Of a stretch of DNA of 40,371 bases, positions 26,558-34,924 are shown piece by piece. The notes beneath the pieces were generated by a model. That model made no database searches. It worked only from the letters and a program-made list of their open reading frames with translations, and was not told the DNA's origin. Positions within the stretch are counted from its first letter, which is position 1, and each line of letters opens with the position of its first letter. A program made the translations under genes and the position numbers. The DNA is from JANOAR01 sp031411235 (GTDB lineage: Bacteria; Verrucomicrobiota; Verrucomicrobiia; Verrucomicrobiales; Verrucomicrobiaceae): the NCBI GenBank assembly GCA_031411235.1, contig JANOAR010000295.1, forward strand, positions 1 through 40,371, given 5' to 3'.

Positions 26558-28344
26558 AAACCACACCCAGACGCTGGTGGATCATAGGAGTAGCAGCGGC
26601 CATCAGCGCCGCAGGCATCGCCACATGGCTACGCTCCGGCAAAGAAGCAGGAACCGATGTCGCTACCTTCGCGGTGCAAAAAGGCACGCTGCAAATCAAC
26701 GTGCTCCAGGGCGGCGAGATACGCGCGCTGAGCAACTTCGAGGTAAAAAGCGAGATCGAGACCGCGACCAAAATCCTCAGCCTCATCCCCGAGGGCTACC
26801 TCATCACCGAGGAGGATGTGAAGGATGGCAAGGTGCTCGTGGAACTCGACTCCTCGGATATCAAGGATCGCATCTCCACCCACGACATTGAGTTCCAAAC
26901 GACCGTCTCGCTCTACATTGATGCCGATGAGAACCGGGAGATCATTCGCAGCGAGAACCAGAGCCTCGTGCGTGAGACCAAAAATGCAGCCTTGTTTGCG
27001 CTCATGGACTTCGAGAAGTACCTCGGCAAGGATGCCTCCACACGCATTCTGAAGGTGCGCGGACTGCCTGAGACGATGGATGCCTTTGACAAACAAATCG
27101 CCTCGCTCGAAGCCGCTGCCGATGCGCCCGTGAGGAGACTCCAGACCGACATCAAAACCGATGGCAAAGTAGTCGCCGCTGCCAAAGACAAGATCGTGCC
27201 CAAGCGCACGCAGGGCGAGTTCCGCACGGACTACATGTCGGTGCTCGATGCCAAGTTAGGTGGTGATGGAGATGCCCAGCAAAAGCTTCGTCAGCTCTCC
27301 GACGAGTTGCTGCTCCACAAGTCCGAGCAAGGTCTGGCCAAGCAAACGGTGGAAGCTTCCGAGCGCCTTGCGGCCAAGGATTTCATCACCAAAACCGCGC
27401 TCGAAAATGACCAGGTGAGCCTTGAAAAAATCGACCTCAGCGTGAAAACCGCCGACACCCAACTCGACCTCTACCGCAAGTATGAGTACCCCAAGCAGGC
27501 TGAGCTTTTCATCTCCGCCTACCAGGAATCACTGCATAAACTCCAGCGCACCATTCGCGCCAATCGCAGTAAATCAGCACAAGCCGAGAGCAAGTTCGAG
27601 ACGGCCAAGCGCCGCTACGACATGGAGCTGAACAAGAAGGAAGAGCTGGAGCATCAGCTCAAGGCATGTGTCATCAAGGCCAGCGTCACGGGGCTCGTCG
27701 CTTATGGCCCGATCAACTCAGTGAGCAACTTCCGCGAACCCATCGAAGAAGGCGCTGCCGTGCGCCTGCGCCAAACGATCTTGACCATCCCCGACATGAC
27801 CAAAATGGGTGTGCATGTGGCCGTGCATGAGAGCCAAGTGAAGAAGGTCAAAATCGGCAAGCCTGCCGTTGTCCGCGTCGATGCCGAGCCGGGCAAGCAA
27901 CTCTTTGGCACTGTCGCCGAGCTAGCTGTGTTGCCCGATTCCACCAGCTCTCGCTACACGCCTAATCTCAAGGTGTATCCCTGCTCCATCCACATCGACG
28001 GAGCCTTCGACTGGCTGAAGCCCGGCATGAACGCGAAGGTGGAGATCATCATCAGCCAGCTTGATGATGTGATGTATGTGCCCATCCAAGCCATCGAAGT
28101 GGAGCAGGATCACCACTTCTGCTACGTCAACGAAGGCGGTGAACTGGTGCGTCGCGAGGTCAAGACAGGCGGCTTCAACGATGAGTTCATCGAAGTGCAA
28201 GGCGGCCTTAAAACGGGCGAACTGGTCGCCCTAGCGATCCCCAAACGCTCGACACTGGATGGCCCCGTGGATGTGGTCGCGCCCAAGCCCGGTGCAGCTC
28301 CGAAGACGCCAGCGAAAAAGGAAAAAGGTCTCGCGAAGAGCTAG
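26554..28344 (+). CDS. Periplasmic adaptor protein (HlyD/MacA-like, membrane fusion protein)
   Basis: A 596-residue adaptor. One N-terminal membrane helix (about 7-26, WWIIGVAAAISAAGIATWL) anchors it in the inner membrane. Next comes a beta/lipoyl-like part (about 40-110), an unusually long coiled-coil region (about 230-385, rich in Lys, Glu, Gln, Leu), the returning lipoyl half (CVIKASVTGLVAYGPIN), a beta-barrel (about 415-520) and a membrane-proximal domain ending in a Pro/Lys-rich tail. It would link an inner-membrane pump to the TolC-like channel encoded just upstream. The start overlaps that gene's stop (ATGA), and the ATPase gene begins one base after this stop. It is longer than MacA (about 370 aa), mostly in the coiled coil. 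Confidence 0.85.
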   Translation: MKTTPRRWWIIGVAAAISAAGIATWLRSGKEAGTDVATFAVQKGTLQINVLQGGEIRALSNFEVKSEIETATKILSLIPEGYLITEEDVKDGKVLVELDSSDIKDRISTHDIEFQTTVSLYIDADENREIIRSENQSLVRETKNAALFALMDFEKYLGKDASTRILKVRGLPETMDAFDKQIASLEAAADAPVRRLQTDIKTDGKVVAAAKDKIVPKRTQGEFRTDYMSVLDAKLGGDGDAQQKLRQLSDELLLHKSEQGLAKQTVEASERLAAKDFITKTALENDQVSLEKIDLSVKTADTQLDLYRKYEYPKQAELFISAYQESLHKLQRTIRANRSKSAQAESKFETAKRRYDMELNKKEELEHQLKACVIKASVTGLVAYGPINSVSNFREPIEEGAAVRLRQTILTIPDMTKMGVHVAVHESQVKKVKIGKPAVVRVDAEPGKQLFGTVAELAVLPDSTSSRYTPNLKVYPCSIHIDGAFDWLKPGMNAKVEIIISQLDDVMYVPIQAIEVEQDHHFCYVNEGGELVRREVKTGGFNDEFIEVQGGLKTGELVALAIPKRSTLDGPVDVVAPKPGAAPKTPAKKEKGLAKS

Positions 28345-28345
28345 C

Positions 28346-29050
28346 ATGGCCGAGCCCATCATCAGTCTCATCGACATCTGCAAGACCTACCGCATGGGCG
28401 ACATGGAGTCGCATGTGCTGCAAGGTTTGACGCTCGATATTTTCCCCGGCGAGTATGTCTGCATCATGGGGCCATCGGGCTGCGGCAAGAGCACCTTATT
28501 GAACGTCCTCGGCTGCCTCGACCAGCCCACCAGCGGGCAGTATATTTTGGGGGGTCAAGACGTGGCGCAGCTCGATGACGACACGCTTTCCCAGGAGCGC
28601 TGCCGCAAGCTCGGCTTCATCTTCCAGAGCTACAACCTCATCCAGCAGCTCACGGTGCTGGAGAACATCGAAGTGCCGCTCTACTACCGTGGCGAACAGG
28701 ACAGCGTGATGCGTACCCGCGCCACCATGCTTGCTACAAAAGTAGGCTTGGAGCATCGCCTGCACCATCGCCCCAATGAACTCAGCGGTGGCCAGCAGCA
28801 GCGCGTGGCCATTGCTCGTGCTCTCGCCAACGAGCCTCTCGTCATCCTTGCCGATGAAGCCACGGGCAACCTTGATTCCAAGTCCGGGCAGGAGATTCTC
28901 GGCGTCTTCGATGACCTGAACCGTGCGGGCATCACGCTCATCTTTGTGACTCACGACGAGCGTATGGTCGAGCGCTGTTCGCGTGTGATCCGCCTGCGCG
29001 ATGGCGTGCTGGATCGCGATGAAAAGGGCCGTGGTCGTGGCGATCGCTGA
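28346..29050 (+). CDS. ABC transporter ATP-binding protein (MacB/LolD-type)
   Basis: A 234-residue stand-alone ATPase. Walker A GPSGCGKST is at about 40-48, the Q-loop in FIFQSYNLIQQLTVLENI, signature LSGGQQQR, Walker B VILADEATGNLDS and the switch His in FVTHDERMVE. The YNL...LTVLENIEVP sequence and the ADEATGNLDSKSG form place it in the family that works with FtsX-fold permeases (MacB, LolD, FtsE). It begins one base after the adaptor stop. No FtsX-type permease gene follows; the next gene is lnt. The permease must be encoded elsewhere, or the ATPase serves a distant partner. The basic C-terminus (EKGRGRGDR) is unusual. Confidence 0.92.
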   Translation: MAEPIISLIDICKTYRMGDMESHVLQGLTLDIFPGEYVCIMGPSGCGKSTLLNVLGCLDQPTSGQYILGGQDVAQLDDDTLSQERCRKLGFIFQSYNLIQQLTVLENIEVPLYYRGEQDSVMRTRATMLATKVGLEHRLHHRPNELSGGQQQRVAIARALANEPLVILADEATGNLDSKSGQEILGVFDDLNRAGITLIFVTHDERMVERCSRVIRLRDGVLDRDEKGRGRGDR

Positions 29051-29121
29051 GGCGCACTTTGTTACGGCTCAGGCTCGGCATTGGTTGCTGCTTAGCTTGT
29101 AGTCGTCTAGCCTCGCTCTTC

Positions 29122-30846
29122 ATGCCTAGCCGACTTCTTCGCCTATTCGCCGCCATCCATAGCGGTTCCGTTCTCGTCTTTGCCTACCCTGGCTGGAGTC
29201 TTGAAGCTTGTGTGTGGCTGTGGCTTTATCCCTTGCTGGCGGCGCTGTGGCTGGGGCAACCGCAGGAGGTTCCTGCGCTCACGGGCAACGGGTTGCGGCG
29301 GGTGTGGCAGCGCACGCGGCCTGTACGTGGGCCGTTCGGGCTGGGGTATCTCGCGGGGCTTTGTTTCTTTGTGCCCAACTTATTTTGGCTGCGGCATTCG
29401 TCGCGGGTGGTCATGGGTATGGCGGAGGATGATCGCTGGCTAGGCTGGCAGGTGGAGAGCTTGGGCCTAGCGGCGGTGGCGGGGATGACGTTGTTCCTCT
29501 CGCTCTACTTCGCGGTGTGGGCGGCCTTTGCGGCACTCGTCGCGAGGCCACGCCGCGTGGTGTTGCAGCAGGGCTCGTGGATCGAGGCTTCGCTGGAGTC
29601 GCTGCGTTCGGCTTTCCTGGCGGCTGCGGCGTGGGTGGTGTGCGAGTGGCTGCGGGGCATCATTTTCACGGGCATGGGCTGGAATGGCCTGGGCGTGGGG
29701 CTGTGGCGCAATGCGGTGCTGATCCAGGCGGCTGATCTCGTCGGGGTTGCGGGGCTTTCCTTCACGCTGGTTTTTCTCTGCTGCGTGGTCTTCAACACGG
29801 CTCATCGCATGGTGTTGCAAAAGCAGATGGGTCGTCCGCTGCGTTACCATTTTGACGTGTTGGTGGCGGTGATGCTGCTGGCGGCGCAGATGGCCTATGG
29901 CATTCGCATGGTGAAGCCGGGAGTGCCTGTCGAGACGGTGCCGCTGCGGGTGGCGATGGTGCAGTTGAATATCTCGCAGGCGGCTCGCTGGACATCGACG
30001 GATCAGGATACCTTCGACATTTATCAGCGCTATGAAGAGCTGACGCGGCTGTATGGCGAGGCTCGCGATGGCAGTGGGCATTCGCCCGTGGATCTGGTGG
30101 TGTGGCCCGAGAGTGCGCTGGGGTTTCCGTGGGCGGCGAGAGGGCACACAGATTATTTTAATGACCTGCTGAAGCTCGGCGATTTTTCATTGCTAAGCGG
30201 TGCTGATTCGCTGGAGGTGGCGGGGCCGTCGCACACCAGTGCGGTGCTGATGCGGCGCGGGATCGACAGTGCGCAACTGCACCACAAGGTGCATCTGGTG
30301 CCCTTTGGCGAGTACCTGCCACTGCGCGAGGAGTTGCCCTTCATGCAGACACTGCTGGGCGGGGTGCTGCCGGGTGACTTCCGTCCTGGCGATAAAACTG
30401 AGCCGTTGCAGATCGACGATAGCGCGGTGCAGATCATCCCGCTTATTTGCTTTGAAGACACGGTGGGCAGGCTGGCTCGTGCGTTCGTGCGCGATGCGCC
30501 GCAGGTGATGGTGAACATCACCAACGATGGCTGGTTCTTGCACAGCGCGGAGTCGGAGCAGCACATGGTGAATGCGTTGTTCCGCGCCATCGAGCTGCGC
30601 CGTCCGCTGTGCCGCTGTGCAAATACGGGGGTGACTTGTTTCATTGATGAGCGGGGCACGATTCTCGCGCGGTTGGCTGATCCCGAGACGGGGAATACGT
30701 TTATCGAGGGTGTGCTGCCGGGCACGGTGCAGGTGGCGAAACATCCGCCGATGACGCTGTATGCGCGTTGGGGCGATTGGTTTGCGGTGGTGATGCTGGT
30801 GGTGTGTGGGTTGGCTGGGGTGAGGCGCGCACGGGGTGGGAGATAA
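29122..30846 (+). CDS. lnt: Apolipoprotein N-acyltransferase
   Basis: A 574-residue inner-membrane enzyme that adds the third acyl chain to the N-terminal Cys of lipoproteins. About eight hydrophobic segments occupy the first 290 residues. The nitrilase-like periplasmic domain has the catalytic triad Glu330 (VVWPESALG), Lys389 (HHKVHLVPFGEYLP) and Cys443 (LICFEDTVG), spaced as in E. coli Lnt (267, 335, 387). ITNDGWFLHSAESEQHMVNALFRAIE is a family signature. The ATG at 29122 is chosen; a TTG start at 29059 is possible but adds only a weak segment. It follows the ATPase gene by 71 bases and could be co-transcribed with the lipoprotein-containing efflux operon. Confidence 0.94.
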   Translation: MPSRLLRLFAAIHSGSVLVFAYPGWSLEACVWLWLYPLLAALWLGQPQEVPALTGNGLRRVWQRTRPVRGPFGLGYLAGLCFFVPNLFWLRHSSRVVMGMAEDDRWLGWQVESLGLAAVAGMTLFLSLYFAVWAAFAALVARPRRVVLQQGSWIEASLESLRSAFLAAAAWVVCEWLRGIIFTGMGWNGLGVGLWRNAVLIQAADLVGVAGLSFTLVFLCCVVFNTAHRMVLQKQMGRPLRYHFDVLVAVMLLAAQMAYGIRMVKPGVPVETVPLRVAMVQLNISQAARWTSTDQDTFDIYQRYEELTRLYGEARDGSGHSPVDLVVWPESALGFPWAARGHTDYFNDLLKLGDFSLLSGADSLEVAGPSHTSAVLMRRGIDSAQLHHKVHLVPFGEYLPLREELPFMQTLLGGVLPGDFRPGDKTEPLQIDDSAVQIIPLICFEDTVGRLARAFVRDAPQVMVNITNDGWFLHSAESEQHMVNALFRAIELRRPLCRCANTGVTCFIDERGTILARLADPETGNTFIEGVLPGTVQVAKHPPMTLYARWGDWFAVVMLVVCGLAGVRRARGGR

Positions 30847-30884
30847 GGTTGGCGGCAACTGCGATAGGTTATTTAAGCGGCAAC

Positions 30885-30911
30885 CACGGATGAACACGGA
30901 GAACACGAATT
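30885..30911. repeat. Short 9-base tandem repeat between lnt and the sigma factor gene
   Basis: Three imperfect 9-base units, CACGGATGA, ACACGGAGA and ACACGAATT, lie in the 162-base gap between lnt and the ECF sigma gene. I know very similar sequence as a frequent intergenic repeat in Verrucomicrobiota genomes, from memory and unchecked. The rest of this gap is unremarkable. Confidence 0.6.
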
Positions 30912-31008
30912 CGGAATTTCTGATGGCCATGGTCATAGCTATCGAAGGGTGATTAATTTTTCCAACAAACGCCAATCGGCTGCGTCTCCCTATACCGACG
31001 TCACCTGC

Positions 31009-31536
31009 ATGGATCCTGCGCTACGCCTTTTCCACGACACCCTTCAGCGCTACGAGCGGCCACTCATTCGGTATGCTTACAGCCTTGTGGGGCAGTTGGA
31101 TGATGCCCGCGACATCGTGCAGGATGTGTTCCTGAAGTTCAGCCAAGCGATGGGTTCTGTGGATCCAGAAAAGCTCGCGCCTTGGCTGTTCACTGTGTGC
31201 AAAAACCGTTCCACTGACCACCTCCGCAAGAACCGCCGCCTCGTATATATGGAAACTGAAACACTCGATCTGGAGACTGCGCCCAACGCTGAGCCAAGCG
31301 AGGGAATGGAGCAGGCGGAGGCGGCGGTGGAGTTGCGCAGGCTGATGCTCGCCCTGCCGGAAAAGCAGCGCGAGGCGATCCGCATGAAGTTCATCGCGGG
31401 GCTCAGTTACAAGCAAATCAGCGAGGCGATGAAGACCAGTGTGGGCAACGTCGGCTACCTCATCCACCACGGCGTCAATACCATGCGCGAAGAGTGGCTC
31501 GCGCTTGAAGGCAGTGCGGTGCCCGCTCTTCATTAA
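31009..31536 (+). CDS. ECF-type RNA polymerase sigma factor
   Basis: A 175-residue sigma-70 family protein with regions 2 and 4 only. Region 2 (about 15-75) contains YAYSLVGQLDDARDIVQDVFLKF (-10 recognition helix part) and LAPWLFTVCKNRSTDHLRK; region 4 (about 110-160) is LPEKQREAIRMKFIAGLSYKQISEAMKTS, a helix-turn-helix binding the -35 element. I use the ATG at 31009; a GTG 20 codons upstream is possible but adds residues unlike the family. The next gene, 16 bases downstream, encodes a membrane protein likely to be its anti-sigma factor. The target promoters cannot be seen here. Confidence 0.93.
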   Translation: MDPALRLFHDTLQRYERPLIRYAYSLVGQLDDARDIVQDVFLKFSQAMGSVDPEKLAPWLFTVCKNRSTDHLRKNRRLVYMETETLDLETAPNAEPSEGMEQAEAAVELRRLMLALPEKQREAIRMKFIAGLSYKQISEAMKTSVGNVGYLIHHGVNTMREEWLALEGSAVPALH

Positions 31537-31552
31537 CCCAAGCCAAAACGAT

Positions 31553-32863
31553 ATGATCAAACCTGAAGAACTCACTGCTTGGACGCTCGATGAATTGAGC
31601 GTCGATGATGCGGCACGCGTGGAGGCTGCGCTCGAAGCCGCGCCGGAAATCGCGAGCCGTGCGGTGGACACGCGTGTCTTTTGCAGCTTGCTCACGGAGC
31701 ATCTGGGCCGTGGTGAGGACACGCTGACGAGTGAGCAGCGACGGGCGCTGTTGGCCCATGTGTCGCGGCATACGGCTGGGGTGTGGCGTGGTGAGGCCGC
31801 GAGACAGAGTTTCGATGCGGTGTCGCGTGCTAGGTTTTTGATCACCCGGCACCGGGCTCTTATTGGCGTTGCCGCTGCGGCGGCGTGTTGGGCGCTTTAT
31901 GTGGGCCTGCGTACGGTGCCCGAGGCACCGCTGCCTGTGCCGGGCATAGCGAGCGCGGAGGATCGCCCGTTGTCCGAGCAGGTGCTCGTGCAGCAAGCCA
32001 AAGCGGAGGCGAGCAAGGGCCGCTACGACTTGGCGCAGCAGCGGCTGCAACAAGCCCTGGCCAAGCGCCCTGGCGATGTGGAGGCGCGTGAGTTGCTGGC
32101 GAAGATCGACTCGACGATGAAGGCCTTCCGCGACTCCAAAGTCATGCCGCAAAGCCTGCCAAGGCCCACGGACTCGATCGTGCTGGATGCGGTGAAACAA
32201 CCCAAGGCTGCCAACACTGTCGTGGCAGCGACAACGGTGCAGCCCTCGCGAACAGGTAGTGTGGTGGGCAGCACGAGGCCAGCGGCTAGCGATGCTGCGG
32301 CGATGCTGTCAAAGGACTCGTCTAGCAGTTCGTCGATGCCTGCGAATGATCCCAAGCAAGTCGGTGGTGGCTACAACCCGAACAAGCTGAAGCGCATCGA
32401 GCGTGTGGGATTTGGAACGGGCCCGCAGGTGGCGGCCACCGACGCGAACATCCCGCCGAAGGGGGATTTGATACTGTCGCCAGACGGAGTGCCAGTGCCG
32501 ATGCTGGGGAGTGATAATGAAGTCTGGCTGGCTGCGCCTGAGTATCCGGTGAGTGTTTATGAGCCCAATGACATGCCTGAGTTGCGTTACTCAACGCTTT
32601 ACCTCGGCGATAACTGGTCGGCTTTTATGGAGCACCCTTTTCCTCCACGGATCATGCTGAATGACCCACGCTTTTTGCGGGTCGATCCTCGGACAGGTGT
32701 GGCCGATCCGCTCGCGATGCCTGTGGTGCTGCCTAAGCTCGGGACGGCACTGCGACTGGGCGAGCCTTTCGGGCCTGGTGCGCTAGGCGAGGGATGGCAA
32801 CCGCTGCGTATTGGCGAACTGCATCCCGTGGATCCCCTCGGAGGCGGGTTTTTGCAGAGATAG
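31553..32863 (+). CDS. Membrane-bound anti-sigma-like protein with a large C-terminal domain
   Basis: A 436-residue protein that begins MIKPEELTAWTLDELS, typical of the short cytoplasmic N-terminus of anti-sigma factors, followed by a helical part and one membrane helix (about 105-125, LIGVAAAAACWALYVGL). After it come a Lys/Gln-rich helical segment with a TPR-like repeat (about 148-185, KGRYDLAQQRLQQALAKRPGD), a Ser/Thr/Ala-rich linker (about 200-265), and a C-terminal domain (about 270-436) with many Pro, Gly and acidic residues that I do not recognise. No zinc-binding H-x-x-x-C-x-x-C motif is seen, so it differs from ZAS anti-sigma factors. Position directly after the sigma gene and the ATG at 31553 support the role, but it is inferred. 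It converges on the SNase-like gene. Confidence 0.7.
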   Translation: MIKPEELTAWTLDELSVDDAARVEAALEAAPEIASRAVDTRVFCSLLTEHLGRGEDTLTSEQRRALLAHVSRHTAGVWRGEAARQSFDAVSRARFLITRHRALIGVAAAAACWALYVGLRTVPEAPLPVPGIASAEDRPLSEQVLVQQAKAEASKGRYDLAQQRLQQALAKRPGDVEARELLAKIDSTMKAFRDSKVMPQSLPRPTDSIVLDAVKQPKAANTVVAATTVQPSRTGSVVGSTRPAASDAAAMLSKDSSSSSSMPANDPKQVGGGYNPNKLKRIERVGFGTGPQVAATDANIPPKGDLILSPDGVPVPMLGSDNEVWLAAPEYPVSVYEPNDMPELRYSTLYLGDNWSAFMEHPFPPRIMLNDPRFLRVDPRTGVADPLAMPVVLPKLGTALRLGEPFGPGALGEGWQPLRIGELHPVDPLGGGFLQR

Positions 32864-32879
32864 CGCCTCGTGTGGCACT

Positions 32880-33575
32880 CTACCTCGCTGTTGCCCAGAT
32901 GCCGAGCTTGTGCTCGCGGGCGTACTTGGCGTGGTCGTTGAGTTCGCGGGCGTAGCTGATGGGGGTTCGTTTGTCGTCGGGCAGGGGGGTGGTGAGGCTG
33001 CCGATTCTTGCGTAGCCGTTGCGGACTAAAAGGTCGGCGAGGTAGGCACGTTTGCCAGGTTCATGCTCGATGGTGATGAGGGCGTAATAGCGGTCGAGAT
33101 TGGGCACGCGTTCCCAGCGGGTGAAGATGGTGAAGGGGCGGTTCTTGAGCAGGGTGCGCACGTAGTCGAGGGCGGCGCGACCGGTAGCGACGACGTTTTC
33201 ACGAGTGGTCTTGCCGAAAAAATGGGCCTGCTCATCGACGCGCTGCGGGTGGGTGAGGGTGGCGTCGAGGGCATCGACGAAGTAGAGGACGAAGATGTGC
33301 TGCTCGCCGCCGACGCGGAGGGTGAGGGTGTCGGCTTCATTGCTGGCGGTGTCGATGAGTTCGGCTTTGGGGAAGGCGAGGAAGCGTTCTGCAACGGGGC
33401 GCAGGGTGGGGCCGCTTGCTGCGTTTGGCAGGGTGGAGGCGACGGGGGTGGCAATGGCGATGGGTATGGCGACGGGGACGCTGCGATGGCTACGCAGGAA
33501 CATGGCGACGAGGGCTACGACGAGCACGAGGACGCAGGTGATGGTGAGGTTGAGGAGGCTTTCGCGGACTTCCAT
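32880..33575 (-). CDS. Membrane-anchored SNase-like protein with a degenerate active site
   Basis: A 231-residue protein with an N-terminal membrane helix (about 9-31) and a Thr/Pro/Ala-rich linker. The C-terminal 150 residues match the staphylococcal nuclease (OB) fold: LVGGEQ-like entry strands, FVLYFVDALDATLTH near the first catalytic segment, RTLLKNRPFTIF, RYYALITIE and a DLLVRNGYARIG segment. In active SNases the segment carries Arg before the strand and D-x-P-E after it; here it reads VLYFVDALD, so the Arg and the catalytic Glu appear replaced (Val/Leu, Asp). It may be a non-catalytic binding domain. The ATG at 33575 is used; the frame opens 11 codons earlier in repeat DNA. No partner gene. 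Confidence 0.7.
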   Translation of the reverse strand: MEVRESLLNLTITCVLVLVVALVAMFLRSHRSVPVAIPIAIATPVASTLPNAASGPTLRPVAERFLAFPKAELIDTASNEADTLTLRVGGEQHIFVLYFVDALDATLTHPQRVDEQAHFFGKTTRENVVATGRAALDYVRTLLKNRPFTIFTRWERVPNLDRYYALITIEHEPGKRAYLADLLVRNGYARIGSLTTPLPDDKRTPISYARELNDHAKYAREHKLGIWATAR

Positions 33576-33582
33576 GGGGGAG

Positions 33583-33674
33583 GAACATCGAACATGAACG
33601 TCGAACATCCAACATTGAACATCGAATCACTGAAGGGCGCTATTTCGTGGCTCAGTTTTGGGTGTTCGATGTTC
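33583..33674. repeat. Heptamer repeat array (AACATCG) inside a 92-base inverted-repeat element
   Basis: From 33584 to 33624 six units of about 7 bases follow one another: AACATCG, AACATG (short), AACGTCG, AACATCC, AACATTG, AACATCG. The first 12 bases (GAACATCGAACA, 33583-33594) recur as an exact reverse complement (TGTTCGATGTTC, 33663-33674), so the whole 92-base stretch is flanked by 12-bp inverted repeats. It separates the SNase-like gene from the gene upstream of it on the same strand. Confidence 0.85.
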
Positions 33675-33678
33675 GCCT

Positions 33679-34773
33679 CTACTTCACTATGCCGCCGCCC
33701 GATCGGGGCTTGAGGAAGGCGGCGGCTCTTTCTTTGGCCGCAGCGGCGGTGAGTTCTTCGAGAAAGGGGATGCTGGGGGCGCTTTTTTTCTCTTTGAGTT
33801 GCTCATAGACGAGGGTCATGACGCGGGAGCCTTCTTCGATCATTTCATCGTTGGAGCCGCCTTGGAGATTGACGACGCAGGCCCCGACGATGTAGGCGCG
33901 GAGGAGGTCGAGTTCCAGGCCGTTGGCTTTAGCCTTCATGGCATCCAGGGCGGGGGTGAAGGCTTCACCGGGGAAGCTGACTTCGTAGTTGGGACTGTCC
34001 TTGGTGAAGGCGAGAAGGCTGTCGGCGGTGCTACGGCTTTTGTCGGTGAGGGGGGCGGAGAGGTAGAGGTGGCAGAGCTTGAGCATCTCGGGGATGATGG
34101 CGGGCTCGCGGATGCACTGCAAAAAGGCGTTGATGAAAGTGTTGCGGATGGCGGCGTCGGCCTGGAATTGGGTCTCGCGCATGATGATGCTGAGGTGGAC
34201 GTAATGATCCTGGTAGAGGATGAGGCCGAGCCAGTGCTTGAGCGGGGGATGCTCGTTGGCTTTGGCGGGGTCGGCGGGGCCGAGGGTCATTTGCTGAATG
34301 AGCATGGGGATTTCGCCAAGCTGCCAGAGGGGGATGGAGCGGACTTCGAGGCTGCCTTCGTCGGTGGTGCGGTAGCCGTTGGCGACGGCGTTGGGCTGGA
34401 GGTCTGCCATGAGCTTTTCTAGCTCGGCTTGCATGACGGTGACGACGGTGTCGTCGGGGGGGACGCGTGTAGGCGTGGGGTAAATGAGGATGTCGCTGCG
34501 GATGTCCTTTTTTTCGTTGAGATAGCTGAGGGAGATGCCTGCGCTGGTGCGCTTGTCGCGGAAGCCGACGCGCAGGACGAAGTCGCCGAGGTGCTGGGGC
34601 CAAGAGAGGTCGGTGCCTTCATGCTTGTACGGGCGACCATCGGGGCTGAGGGTGAGCCAGTCGCCCAGTTTCTCTTTGGCTGCGGTGGGCTCGGTGGGGG
34701 CCGCGAAACAGAGGCCGAGAAGGCTGGCTGCGAGGGCGAGGCAGCGTATGAGGGAAGGGCGTGGGGCGAGCAT
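33679..34773 (-). CDS. Secreted protein of unknown function, 364 residues
   Basis: A 364-residue protein with a signal peptide (about 1-25, ending CLALAASLLGLCFA), so probably periplasmic or secreted; a lipobox is not convincing. The mature part is a mixed alpha/beta sequence: a beta-rich first third (GDFVLRVGFRDKRTSAGISL, YPTPTRVPPDDTVVTVM) and helical later parts (DAAIRNTFINAFLQCI, LELDLLRAYIVGACVVNLQGG). It ends with Arg/Lys and Gly residues (RSGGGIVK). I do not recognise any family and see no catalytic motif. The neighbours do not suggest a role. Confidence 0.7.
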   Translation of the reverse strand: MLAPRPSLIRCLALAASLLGLCFAAPTEPTAAKEKLGDWLTLSPDGRPYKHEGTDLSWPQHLGDFVLRVGFRDKRTSAGISLSYLNEKKDIRSDILIYPTPTRVPPDDTVVTVMQAELEKLMADLQPNAVANGYRTTDEGSLEVRSIPLWQLGEIPMLIQQMTLGPADPAKANEHPPLKHWLGLILYQDHYVHLSIIMRETQFQADAAIRNTFINAFLQCIREPAIIPEMLKLCHLYLSAPLTDKSRSTADSLLAFTKDSPNYEVSFPGEAFTPALDAMKAKANGLELDLLRAYIVGACVVNLQGGSNDEMIEEGSRVMTLVYEQLKEKKSAPSIPFLEELTAAAAKERAAAFLKPRSGGGIVK

Positions 34774-34924
34774 GGGGGCGATGGGTTCTATGCTAGAACT
34801 TCATGCACGCTCTGGGCATAAGCTCAACTCTCTGTTTTTCACAAGATGAGCTGAGGCTGTGATAAAAGGGCGGCGGAGTGTGGACGAGCCTCCACACGGT
34901 GCAAAGGGATGGGCACCAGCGCGG

